Of a stretch of DNA of 64,000 nt, positions 49,528 through 59,142 are shown piece by piece (the stretch's first letter is position 1; each line of letters opens with the position of its first letter). A program made the translations under genes and the position numbers. Source of the stretch: Whalleya microplaca (Eukaryota > Ascomycota > Sordariomycetes > Xylariales > Xylariaceae); NCBI GenBank assembly GCA_022497155.1, contig MU385710.1:1178001-1242000 (forward strand), written 5' to 3'. Under the pieces are notes generated by a model. The model worked only from the letters and a program-made list of their open reading frames with translations, searched no databases and was not told where the DNA came from.

Positions 49528-50481
49528 GAGTTTGGCTACAGCATATCTTCAATTGCATATGACGATATATGATCTAGTAGTTCATACAAATTTATGTTTA
49601 TTTTCATGTATAACACAAACATATTTTCACATTGCTGACACTTGCTATGGCTGTTTCACCCCCTCAACCCTAACCCTAACCCTTGATTGTGGGGAGGCGA
49701 CATAGCCATAGCAAGTAGATCTAGTTTTGTTCGGCTGTACCTAGGAATTTCAAATTTATCCAGAATTGAAAAGGTGTAAGGCCGGTTAGCGTAGATAGCT
49801 ATTCAACTTGTGTGAATGTGTTATTCCGAATTCAAATATTTCGCACCATATTCGCCAATTTTATTGCCCTAGTCTAGACTGCCTCTAGGCTTCCTTCGAC
49901 TTCATACGTTACCAGTACTTTGGCCCACTCAGAATCTTAGTCGACGGATTTGCAAGATACCTGTCCAATGATGGAAAGTTCACCCAAACAGGGTTCCCGG
50001 GCAATGTACATACGTTGTTTACCTACTACGCCGTGTGGATGCATCACCCTATTCCCCGGCCCCATAGTAAAAGTCGCCGGTGCGGGTACGGCCCGTTTCG
50101 ACTAGGAATGCCGATCTCCACATTAGGGCCGTACTCGATAGGAGTATAGGACTAGGATATGTACGGCATTGCAGTAGGAAGGTGTCAGGCCAAGAGTGTT
50201 CAGCTGAGGCTTTCCCCCGGGAGGTTGTTGACTAGGTATATGAATGTTCTTTTTTTAGCATTTTTAACATATGGTAGACCTGGGTGTGCCAGGAGGTGAT
50301 GCGTAGCATAGGTACCTATGCTATAATGGATCCTAATGATCATACCGGGTTTCTACTATGTGTGACATGTCCTATCCATACTGCCACTTGCAAGCGCTAG
50401 CATGTATGTACTTTACCTAGAGCACATATTAAATCGTTGTTTAATGGTTGCCGATCTCTCATACTGCCATACCTATCTGTA
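49528..50481. other. Intergenic region with telomere-like hairpin
   Basis: About 950 bp between P450 and epimerase-like genes. It carries the inverted repeat with telomeric core at 49640-49716. The remaining sequence should be the P450 3' UTR and epimerase promoter. No other gene was recognised. Confidence 0.6.
49640..49716. repeat. Inverted repeat enclosing telomere-type repeats
   Basis: Perfect 13-bp arms ACTTGCTATGGCT (49640-49652) and AGCCATAGCAAGT (49704-49716) bracket a region whose inner flanks also pair partly (CACCCCCTC against GGGGAGGCG). The loop contains three perfect AACCCT units at 49666-49683, the fungal telomere repeat (TTAGGG on the other strand). No clear target-site duplication. 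Confidence 0.85.
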
Positions 50482-51789
50482 ATGAAGTTCTTGAAACTTT
50501 CGACTAGCATTTTTGCTGCCATCAAATCCGTCTGGACCCGTGGAAGCCCCTTTGCTGCGCTCACAGCTCTGTGGCCAACGAACGAAGAAGGCAAATACGT
50601 TATTCAGTCAGAAGGTATTCGACTGGCTTTCACCAATCATGGTGCTGCGCTCACCAACCTGTGGATCAATGACACGCAGGGGCAAGAGATCGATATTGTA
50701 CTGGGCCTTGACGATGCTCATGATTACCCTCATCTAACGTCCAATCCATATCTGAACGGCGTCATAGGTTAGCTATATCTTATTTCATCAATTATATATG
50801 TAACCTGAATCTTACTTAACCTCCATATTCAGGCCGATACGCTGGTTTTATGAGTGGTGCAAGCTACGAGGTTGATGGGACTACGTTCCAAGTCTCGGCG
50901 AATGCTCACAACGGAACCTCTCTTTTCAATGGCGGAGACGAGGGCTGGGGACGCCAAACCTGGGATATTGCAACACATATTAACAATAGCATCACGTTCG
51001 TCTTATTTGATCGCAAATGGAATGGGTTTCCGGGGATATTCGCTTCCTGTCTCACTCACACAGTCACCCCGTATCAATGGCGTGTAGCTTTTGGGGTTAC
51101 ACCACTGCTAAAGCCCGGTCCAATAAGTCTGAGCCAGCAGGTCTTCTTTAATCTCGATGGCTTCACATCCAATACCAGCGGTGAAATCCTGAACCACAAA
51201 CTCCACCTTCCTTCGGCAGGTTTACGATTTGACGAAGACAAGCTTGGCATCCCTACAGGAGATTTGAAAAGTAATAAGAAGGGAGGACAGTATGATTTCT
51301 GGTCAGCATCAAGACTCATCGGCGATGGTATCAGGCAAAAGACACCAGGATTCCCGGCCGCATGTGACAAATCGGAGAGCGACTGTGTCCTGGACACGAC
51401 ATTCCAGCTCAACCACAAAAGACTCGGAGACAAAGAAGATGCACCTGTCGCAGTTCTCTCTTCTGCGCATTCCGGTATCACCATGGAGCTTTACACGGAC
51501 CAAGACGCTCTGCACGTACAGACATGGAGTGACAAGCACGGTAAGATAACTCTATCCGCGACCTCGAGATACATTTTCACATTATCTTACAATGTTCTTA
51601 GGTAACCTGAGTTTGAAGAAGGACCAAGGCGGGGGCGAGGTCCGTCCACATAGCGCAATATCTCTGGAGATGCAGGACTGGCCAGATGCCGTCAATCACC
51701 CTGAATGGCGAGACAGGAAGACAATGTGGGGTATGGATGGATTATACACGAGCTTTGCTACATACAAGTTTTCGGTTGATGGTCAATAG
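50482..51789 (+). CDS. Aldose-1-epimerase-fold protein with altered active site, three exons
   Basis: Deduced as 50482-50767, 50833-51540 and 51602-51789, 393 aa, phases closing. The galactose-mutarotase fold is recognised from HGAALTNLWINDTQG, NPYLNGVIGRYAGF, GWGRQTWD, FFNLDG, and the C-terminal ISLEMQDWPDAVNHPEW. In true mutarotases (L. lactis GalM numbering, from memory) His96 lies in an N-x-LHGG loop and His170 in NHSYFNL, with Glu304 in LEPQ-PDAVNHP and Asp243 in a GxDH segment. Here the first loop reads NGTSLFNGG and the second LSQQVFFNL, so both His seem replaced, while Glu (SLEMQ) and an Asp (VLDTTFQL) remain. A sugar epimerase role is thus doubtful. Aldose-1-epimerase-like genes are known in the fusarielin cluster (FSL4, as I recall). 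The N-terminus is weakly hydrophobic (LKLSTSIFAAI), not a clear signal peptide. Confidence 0.85.
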
Positions 51790-52178
51790 GTGACGTATCT
51801 GGTTGTAGTACAATAACCAGCATGTACATATTTTGCCTAGGACCTTCATAGAAGGATATACATCTAGATTGTTGTTATGTACTTAGACTATTCCGTAGAC
51901 GTATCTAAGCTATTTTATGTAACATCGTTATGATGATGATTATAGTCCGTAGAAAACTTTGTCTTCAAATATACTGAAGTCTTCACCCCCCCCTTTTGTT
52001 CCTTTGCAGGTAGTTTCATCATTCTAAATGTGTCCCTTGTAGGCTTTATGCACCTATTTTCCAGTAACAAAATTTAATACATGTGTCAAACATATGATAT
52101 ATTGGCGAGGGCTAACCTTTTAAACTAGGTATGCATTTAAGTTAAGTCTCTGCATAATTACTAGTGCTAATCTAGATT
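51790..52178. other. Intergenic region between convergent genes
   Basis: 389 bp between epimerase-like and hydrolase stop codons; AT-rich 3' flanks. No other feature seen. Confidence 0.6.
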
Positions 52179-52847
52179 CTAGAACGTTTTTGAAGAGTTA
52201 TATGCTGCTATCATAGCATCTGCGATTTTCACCACTTCTCCGAGCCCAGTTGGAACCTCGTGACCTCCACGGAACTTGATTGTTGTCGCACATGCCTGGT
52301 TAAAATACCCTTTGGAAAACCGTGCCGCTTTGACTGCCCAGGGGTCGGCGCTGCCTTGAACGTGAATTGATGGCAAATCAAGAGTCCGGTGCTCAAGCTC
52401 AGATGTCAAAGGCAATAAACCAGAGAATCCGCAAATGTTTACTATGAATTTGATATGCGCGCCCAGCTCACGGTCAAGACACAGGGCGTTGGCGACACGC
52501 GTTCCTTGGCTGAAGGCCATGATGCCGACTGGCCGCTCCCGCTCTATGTGTTCCGCTAGAGTATCCCGCACTCGATGCCTTTCTTGTTCAATATCATCTG
52601 CGGTCACATCGAATGAGCCGATAACGTTCTCGTCATGGTGCCAACGCCTATACGGCTTAACGTCGGCGAAGATGGGTAGTACCCCTGTGCCGGCCTGCGT
52701 CGTTTCGATAGGAGATTCAACGAAGACAAAGCGGAATTTTGGTTTCAAGACTTGGACAATATTTCGAGCCTGGTGGCGGTAAATTGTCGCGTTAGTCCCG
52801 TGTCCATGTAGGCAAAAAATGACGGGTAAGGTTTTGCTTGGTGCCAT
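52179..52847 (-). CDS. FSH1/LovG-type serine hydrolase (polyketide release)
   Basis: Single exon, 222 aa, starting MAPSKTLPVIFCLHGHGTNA. An alpha/beta-hydrolase of the FSH1 family. In lovastatin biosynthesis the relative LovG releases the PKS product, and thioesterases of this type act in other HR-PKS clusters. The oxyanion-side LHGHGTN motif, nucleophile Ser in MAFSQGTR, Asp in GSADPW and His in GGHEVPTGLG form an apparently complete triad. The PKS here has no C-terminal release domain, so this protein is the natural candidate for hydrolytic off-loading. The length matches LovG-like proteins. It is co-oriented with the regulator gene upstream. Confidence 0.9.
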   Translation of the reverse strand: MAPSKTLPVIFCLHGHGTNATIYRHQARNIVQVLKPKFRFVFVESPIETTQAGTGVLPIFADVKPYRRWHHDENVIGSFDVTADDIEQERHRVRDTLAEHIERERPVGIMAFSQGTRVANALCLDRELGAHIKFIVNICGFSGLLPLTSELEHRTLDLPSIHVQGSADPWAVKAARFSKGYFNQACATTIKFRGGHEVPTGLGEVVKIADAMIAAYNSSKTF

Positions 52848-53296
52848 GGCTTGTCGGCGGCTTGGATTGTGTGTTTAGGAGTCGATTGGGCAAGTCAACT
52901 AGCTCTTTAGGTGTACTTTGGTCTTTCGAAATGCTCGTGGGTTCAGTTGAATATTGGTTTCCCCTATCACTTGAACTTCCGAACCGGGGTTATCTGAATC
53001 CGGTACACACAAAAGTTGCCGGCGACCGGCGACTTTTTCAATTCTTGACCATTAATAGGAAAAGTTATGCTCATCATGCACATGTAGGCCTAACTAATAT
53101 TGGAGTTATCTGTTTTCCAGATTATATCTATAAATCATTTATATTTAAAAATGCAAATGGCAAAATCCTTCATCCCAGGCGATTGAGAAGGGAACCCCAA
53201 TTCCAAACATTTATAATATTATACTAAACGGCATCTCTTTCAACATAATGAACCTAAATATTATGACGGGCTAGTCTTCGACAAAAAAAAAAGATA
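52848..53296. promoter_or_regulatory. Hydrolase promoter / regulator 3' flank
   Basis: 449 bp between two minus-strand genes. The part nearest 52848 holds several CGG/CCG words (CCGGTAC, GACCGGCGAC near 53.0 kb). The distal part is AT-rich with an A-run at 53282. No gene was recognised. Confidence 0.45.
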
Positions 53297-54615
53297 TCAT
53301 GAGATATGGTATGAACTCTTCGTAAAGCACGTCAATCTTTGGACTAAAATAGTTTCCTTCTCGGTCACCATGCTGGTTGCGATTTGAATCGAGTTCGTGG
53401 TGATGGTAGTTTGCACGTTTTCCACCATATCAGCTGCAGATGCCTGAAATGGTTGTGTTCTCTGAGAAGCTTTTCCAAGCTCTTTATATCCAGAGGCCAA
53501 AAGGTGGATGGAGTCGCGTAGTTGGTTAATCATGCCCAGGACCATGTGTATAGCCACGTATGAACTCATGGCTGGCTGCGATGCGAGACTAAAGGTTCCC
53601 AGGCTAATGAAACCCGTATCACCCGTACGGCTCGCTAGGGCATCAACAATGGGTTCAAGCAACTGTAGAACGTACCCGTAGCATGTAAGTACTTGCAGCA
53701 CCGTAACACAATTTGACATCCGCAAGTTTGGCCGCGCTCTTTGATTCCCGCAATACGAGGCATCAGAAGATTGAGAAGGGGAACGTCCTGGGAGGGCAAA
53801 TGGTACACCAAATTCAGAATAATGACTTTGAGCTGCTAGGGTTGCTTGGATGATCTCCAGAAAATCTTTGCATGCCACAAGGACCTCGTCCACTGCGGGC
53901 GAATCTCTAGTAGTTGCTTCATCCGCAAGTGACAATAGGTTATGTAATCGGCACTGCAGACGAAGAAGTTCATCTGTGCCTGTTCTGCTACCTATTGCTT
54001 CTCGAGATATCCCCAAGCCATGATCTGAGTAGGCGAAATCCTCGGGTTCCTCTCTCTGTCGGAAGCCTTGAACAGTTACATTGCATGCATCGGAATGGAA
54101 CGCTCGGTTGGCATTCTCAATTGTCGGATCATCGTTAGTCGGTTGAGTGAAATCAGTCGGATAGAGTGGTAGATCACAGTCTAAAATCTCTTTATACATG
54201 ACTACTCATATAATTAGCTTGTGCTAGATTTGCATGACTATCAAGTCTTACCTTCGGGAAGCAGGGCAGAATCTAGAATATCGAGCATCGGGTGGATATT
54301 CTCGGTGCCGTTTCTGGAGCTCGGATCGGCAAGATCGACGTGGACTGTCCTTCTGGAGCTTTGAAAAGATGGGGATCTCACGGAACCTTCACCGAGCCGA
54401 GCACGGCCTGAGCCGCTCCTCTCTAGTGCCGGCTTGGATATCCTTGGCCGCCCCATCCGAGCATTGGTGCCGTACACACAGTCAATATCAAGTCTCTCAC
54501 ATCTATCGCACCGACTGTCGGGATCACCCGTACGTGTGCAACGATTTTTTAGATCGCGACAACGTTCACAGGCTGCTCGAAGCTTGCCGTCGCTGTTGGA
54601 TTCTGTGCGACTCAT
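53297..54615 (-). CDS. Zn2Cys6 transcription factor, AflR-like, two exons
   Basis: Deduced as 54615-54252 joined to 54189-53297, 418 aa; 62-nt intron with phase 1. The binuclear zinc cluster is at about residues 14-50: ACERCRDLKNRC followed by CDRCERLDIDCVYG, i.e. C-x2-C-x6-C-x9-C-x2-C-x6-C, all six Cys present. A basic linker follows (RMGRPRISK), then a Ser-rich region. The second exon resembles the C-terminal regulatory region of aflatoxin-type regulators (RLHNLLSLADEA, LACKDFLEIIQ-like helices, VLTCYGYVLQLLEPIVDAL). The small size and position inside the cluster suggest a pathway-specific activator. The start could also be the ATG at 54633, six codons upstream. Confidence 0.9.
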
Positions 54616-56226
54616 GCTGGTGTCTGGTGTCACAACTCACAGCTCGCCTGACAATGGGTTTAGGGAATAATGAGCTCGATGAGAAACAAGCCTTACTGCA
54701 GGTTAAGCTTTACATATCGATCTCAAATATAGGATGCCATGGTTAGATAAAAGAAACGTGAGCCAATAGTACAAAAGTTACCTTTAGGGATATGCAGTCA
54801 TGTGGCAGCGTCCTCAGACCATAAATCGGCTTCCACGTACTAATGACTTCGGGTCCTCTAGTACGTCAGGGATTCCTATCCGAGATCTATGATCTATTTT
54901 GAGACCGCCAACACTCCATCCAATGATGTATACACTCTAACCCTGGATTAATGTTCAATTACGCGGTGGAGAGAGATAGCGGGAAAGGCGCACCGCCAGT
55001 CAATGGTTCAGTATTATTGACAAGGCCAGTCGCAGTACTTAGAAGGTATCATCAAGAGAAAAACATATTCCCATAATATCATGCTAGGGATCTTCGACAA
55101 ACGTATGAATCACTTCAAGACCCGCTGAACAAAATTACTGCGGAGGGCAGACTGTACAGTCTATACAAAGCGTAAATCCTTTATCATTATCAGACATTAT
55201 CGTTAGGTGAATCTACAGTTTTATATCCGACTTTAGGAAGATTAGTTCGCTGAATCTACCTAGTACCTGCATATTAATCTGCTAACAATAATACTATATT
55301 ACATAGAGTTATCGAACATAATTCAGCCAATTTAGATTGCTCAGATGTGTATGGGGAAGTTCAGTGAAGCCAGGCTATAACACATCTCGGATAGATAGTA
55401 GAATAAAGGAAATTCTAGAAAGTCGCTGGTACATGAAAGCCGATTGTATGCCCTGCTGAAAGCGAAGGATTTGGAAGAGGCGGGAAGCGAGGTTGAAGGA
55501 GTATTGTGCCGCATTCATCAGTCCATGTCTTTTTGTATTTAGGTATACGGCGTATATTATCAGCGGCCTGCCAGCAAGATTGCCGCATGATTCCTTCTTC
55601 CCACATTCCCCTCTTCTCTCGTTCGAGAAACGCTCCAGAAGCTTGGCACCCGGGGGCTTCACATTGTCATTTTCAGCTAAGAGAGCATTATAGGCAGGTG
55701 AGATTTGAAGCCTGCTAGAGGGTTGGGCGGGTGGCTATCAGCTAGCACTTCCTTACGCGTATGCGATTCCTACAACTCTCCACCAATCCCGTGCCAGGGA
55801 AGTAACATCAATTCATTTCTCGCAATGCAACCTCGATAATGACCACGATTAGCTTAGCACCGATTTCGTGCGGCTTAGTGGCACTGCATCACACAGCAGC
55901 CTCATTCCTATCGGCGTCGTGGACTAGCTGGGCTCACTTCCGGAACTGTAAATACCCACGTTATAGAAAGTGTCCGGGAACTCGCCGTACGAAGAGCGCA
56001 GCGAATCCTAGACCGGTCCCTACCGATGCTACTATGAGGTGGACAAAGTAAGAGCCATGAGTTCGTAAATGATTAGAAACAGAATGTTAAGGCCGAGCCT
56101 AAATCATGAATAAAGGGCCAGGACTTTCGTCACTTTTGTCAAGTTGCTGCCTAGGTCACCTTAGACCACTCAACGGCAACTTCAACTACGAAGCACACAA
56201 GCTCCAGGGCTCTGACCATAAGCAAA
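54616..56226. other. Divergent intergenic region, regulator / methyltransferase
   Basis: About 1.6 kb between the divergent regulator and methyltransferase starts. AT-rich near the regulator, GC-richer around 55.6-56.1 kb. It contains a perfect GACCGGTC palindrome at 56011-56018. Short open frames near 55.4-56.05 kb have no recognisable domain. Confidence 0.5.
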
Positions 56227-57213
56227 ATGGCAGTTAGAAGTTCGTCCCATCACGTCAAACGATGTATAACAATATGCTAATCATAGCTACGAAACAGCTA
56301 CACCAGAAGATTGGAAGATGAAGGCTGATAGTTACCAATCAATGACGGGTGACCTGAACATCAAGCCCATCGGGGTCATGTTAGAAGTCCTCAACAATCG
56401 CATACCTTTTTCAAAGGCAACGGGCATCTTGGATAATGGCTGCGGTCCAGGACCCATCATGGCACGCATCATCGATGATTATGGGTCGAGCATCCCCCAA
56501 TCTTGCGATTTGACTTGCTCGGACTTCTCGTCGGGCATGGTCGACCAAGCCAACAATACCAAGAAACTCGCCATCGAGCAAAGTCCCGATTCTCTATGGA
56601 ATCATGTGAAGACTGAAGTCCTTGATGCCATGGATCTACACAGCATCAAAGACAATTCATTGAGTCATGTTGCTGCAGGATGGGTAAGTGGAGATGTAGA
56701 TTGAATTCGAGTGTCAATGATATAGAAACGAGCCCTTTATGCTTACGCATAGATGTACTACAGGTCTTCTTTAATATCAAAGACCCCCAGAAGGCCTTAG
56801 CCGAGTCTAAGCGCGTGCTACAACCCGGTGGCATCTTAGCGGCCTCGTCGTGGGCGGAGACTGACTGGCTCAAAATTCTCAAGGCTATCAGCAAACTTAA
56901 CCCAGCCCTCAAGCCCCCCTCAATCGGGGAGGACTGGGGCACAGCTCCAAGTGTCAAGGCGCAATTCGAAACGGCAGGGTATCGTGATGTTGAGGTGCAC
57001 GAGGTGCCAGTCGACATACCTTTTAAATCGTATGCTTCGTTCGTCGAAGTCATGCTGACGAGGGTTACGCAAATGGTAGCTGCGAGCCGAGGACTCTCAG
57101 AGGAACAAAGGGGAAAACTAAAGGATCTGATGATTGATGAGATGCGGGCTCTTTGTCCCACAGAGCCGGGAGTGCTGAAGGGTGTTTCGCTTGTAGCTAT
57201 CGGGAGCAAATGA
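56227..57213 (+). CDS. SAM-dependent methyltransferase (UbiE-like), three exons
   Basis: Best model 56227-56243, 56287-56683 and 56764-57213, 287 aa. The ATG at 56227 has a good context (CAAAATGGC), and a 17-nt first exon joined to SYETATPEDWKMKADSYQ restores the usual family N-terminus; a start at 56318 would lose it. Class I Rossmann methyltransferase: motif I is ILDNGCGPG. An acidic motif II-like CSDFSSGMVDQA follows, then the segment before the intron (HVAAGW), DPQKALAESKRVLQPGGILAASSW and the C-terminal cap ending VSLVAIGSK. Relatives are common in fungal metabolite clusters, where they methylate O, N or carboxyl groups. Substrate unknown. As the last gene on the right it is probably within the cluster, divergent from the regulator. 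Intron 2 has strong GTAAGT; intron 1 (43 nt, GTCCCA) is less certain. Confidence 0.83.
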
Positions 57214-59142
57214 ATTGGGACGGAGAATTGCTATCATCGCAAGGTGTCGAGGCAGGTCCAGAGCGTCCGACTAAGATTGCAGATATCTCGAATTCGAAAA
57301 ACGTTCATATTATGATAGCTTCCCACAAAATGTAGGCCTAGATGTACTGATCTATATTCTTCTATAGGTGTATAGACGCTGTTAGTAAAAACAGAAGGTA
57401 GCCCATGCAGCAAGTTCAACTAACTCAATTCAAGTGTTTCTCTTCTTCGCACAACTTAACACACATACCAGGTATATTGAGGTTATTCACCATGCTTATT
57501 GAGAATGCTATCACAAAGAAAATCAGACCCTATTCTTGGCATTGCAATAGCGCCGTCGGATTTGCGACGAGTACTAGGTCAAGTCAAGCAATTAGGCGCA
57601 AAACTAAAAAGAAAAGCGTGAAGCTTGACTAAGTTGACTTTACTTGATTTGTTGCCTTTGTGGATGAAAGTAACATAATCTTAGCGCTTATTATGCGGCT
57701 CTAGAAAGGTTGTTTATACATTTATACTGCGTTTTATATTAATACAAATCTAAATCACATTGGACCTTGTACCAAATCGAACAATTATAAAACGGGCTTA
57801 AAGATACTACGTCGAAGCCGCTGAGCTGCTTGCGGTATCAGTGGTAACTAATGTTACTGGTGTTACTGATGTACTTGCCAAAATATTACATCTTTGACTT
57901 GCGTATGGCTTAATTTCATACCTATGATACTTCTTGCCACCGATGTCAAACTACATATATGAACTCGGAAAGATGCATTATCTTCAGCACCTAGTAACTA
58001 TGCCCCGTAGTTTGCCGGTAAACTACAAGGGTGGAACCCTCTTGTAAGATAATCAGCGTGGAAAAGTTGTCACGTTTGCTCTTAGGTTACCTTACGGTCG
58101 GGTGAGTCCCTTTGACTTGTTTATTAACCTAAATTTATTAGTATAGACATGTCTATATGACTAGTTGGTCATGATGTCAACATGTATATTTAAAAAGTCA
58201 AACTAGTGACTGGAAACATTGGCCGTGGAGTTAGCGCGCTATGCGGTCTGCTGGTTTTATAGTGGATATGTTCTGGTTGCACATGAAGATACTACCAATC
58301 ATTTGCTTTACCTTACCGAATCAACTACGAACAAGAGTAGCTGAGCTAATAGTGTTGAAATAGGCTTATAAACTTCGTACGAGGAACTACAAAGCGTCGC
58401 CATCTGCAGATATAACTAAGGTGTTAAGGTCCCCTTCTAGCTTCCCCTTGCACTCACACAAGCCTTTATGCTCTTCGTCACTTTGTCCCATATTAATATA
58501 TAACTCACGATCATCTATGTATCGTTTACTGTACTTTCGTAAATGCTGGAATATTCTCAATTATGCAACTAATACTTACATGATCTGTACATGTCTTCAT
58601 TAGCTTTTCCGTCAGCACCCCGGACTCGTGCATCTCCTCGACCTGCCAAACGAGACATGACAAACGGATACCCGTAATGGCCAATATATATCGTTTTCCC
58701 GTCACCATGTCGACGTGGCTAATATCCGTTCGGTGGAGGTGCATAGTCAATCAACAGAGCCTTCGAGATATGGCCGCATTTCTGTTGGGAGCCTATTGGT
58801 GATATGTTGGCAGGTTGTTTCTAGGGTACCACGTAGATGTCTGGAACATTAGGCAAGACACTTGAATACACCACGCTGCATATAACTGCATTTTATGCAC
58901 ATGATACTGGGATTTTATAGGTCAGTCGTTTCAAAGGGTTACACCCGAAGTTTCTCACAGTTTCCAGGTGAGCCTGTTCCTTTTCAGTGCAAACCCATAA
59001 ATTTACTATGAATCCATATGTTTAGTTACGCACATTCTTTGATTCTCTCTTATCCACCGACAACCCATTTGCATATAATATTCCACAAGGAAAAGTTCCC
59101 GAGTTCCTATCCACTGTATTCTTCAACACTGGCAGGCTTCTG
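57214..59142. other. Intergenic region, right cluster flank
   Basis: About 1.9 kb, AT-rich, without a convincing gene. A minus-strand frame at 58526-58750 reads like coding sequence for ~58 residues (SHVDMVTGKRYILAITGIR) and then meets a GTAAGT donor at its end. It might be a relic of a lost gene, but nothing continues it. Confidence 0.45.

Noticed and set aside
55375..56051. Short frames between regulator and methyltransferase
   Set aside because: Overlapping frames on both strands without conserved content; more likely promoter DNA.
58526..58750. Possible small minus-strand gene
   Set aside because: About 58 residues look coding and end at a good donor, but no following exon or known family could be identified; at most a relic.
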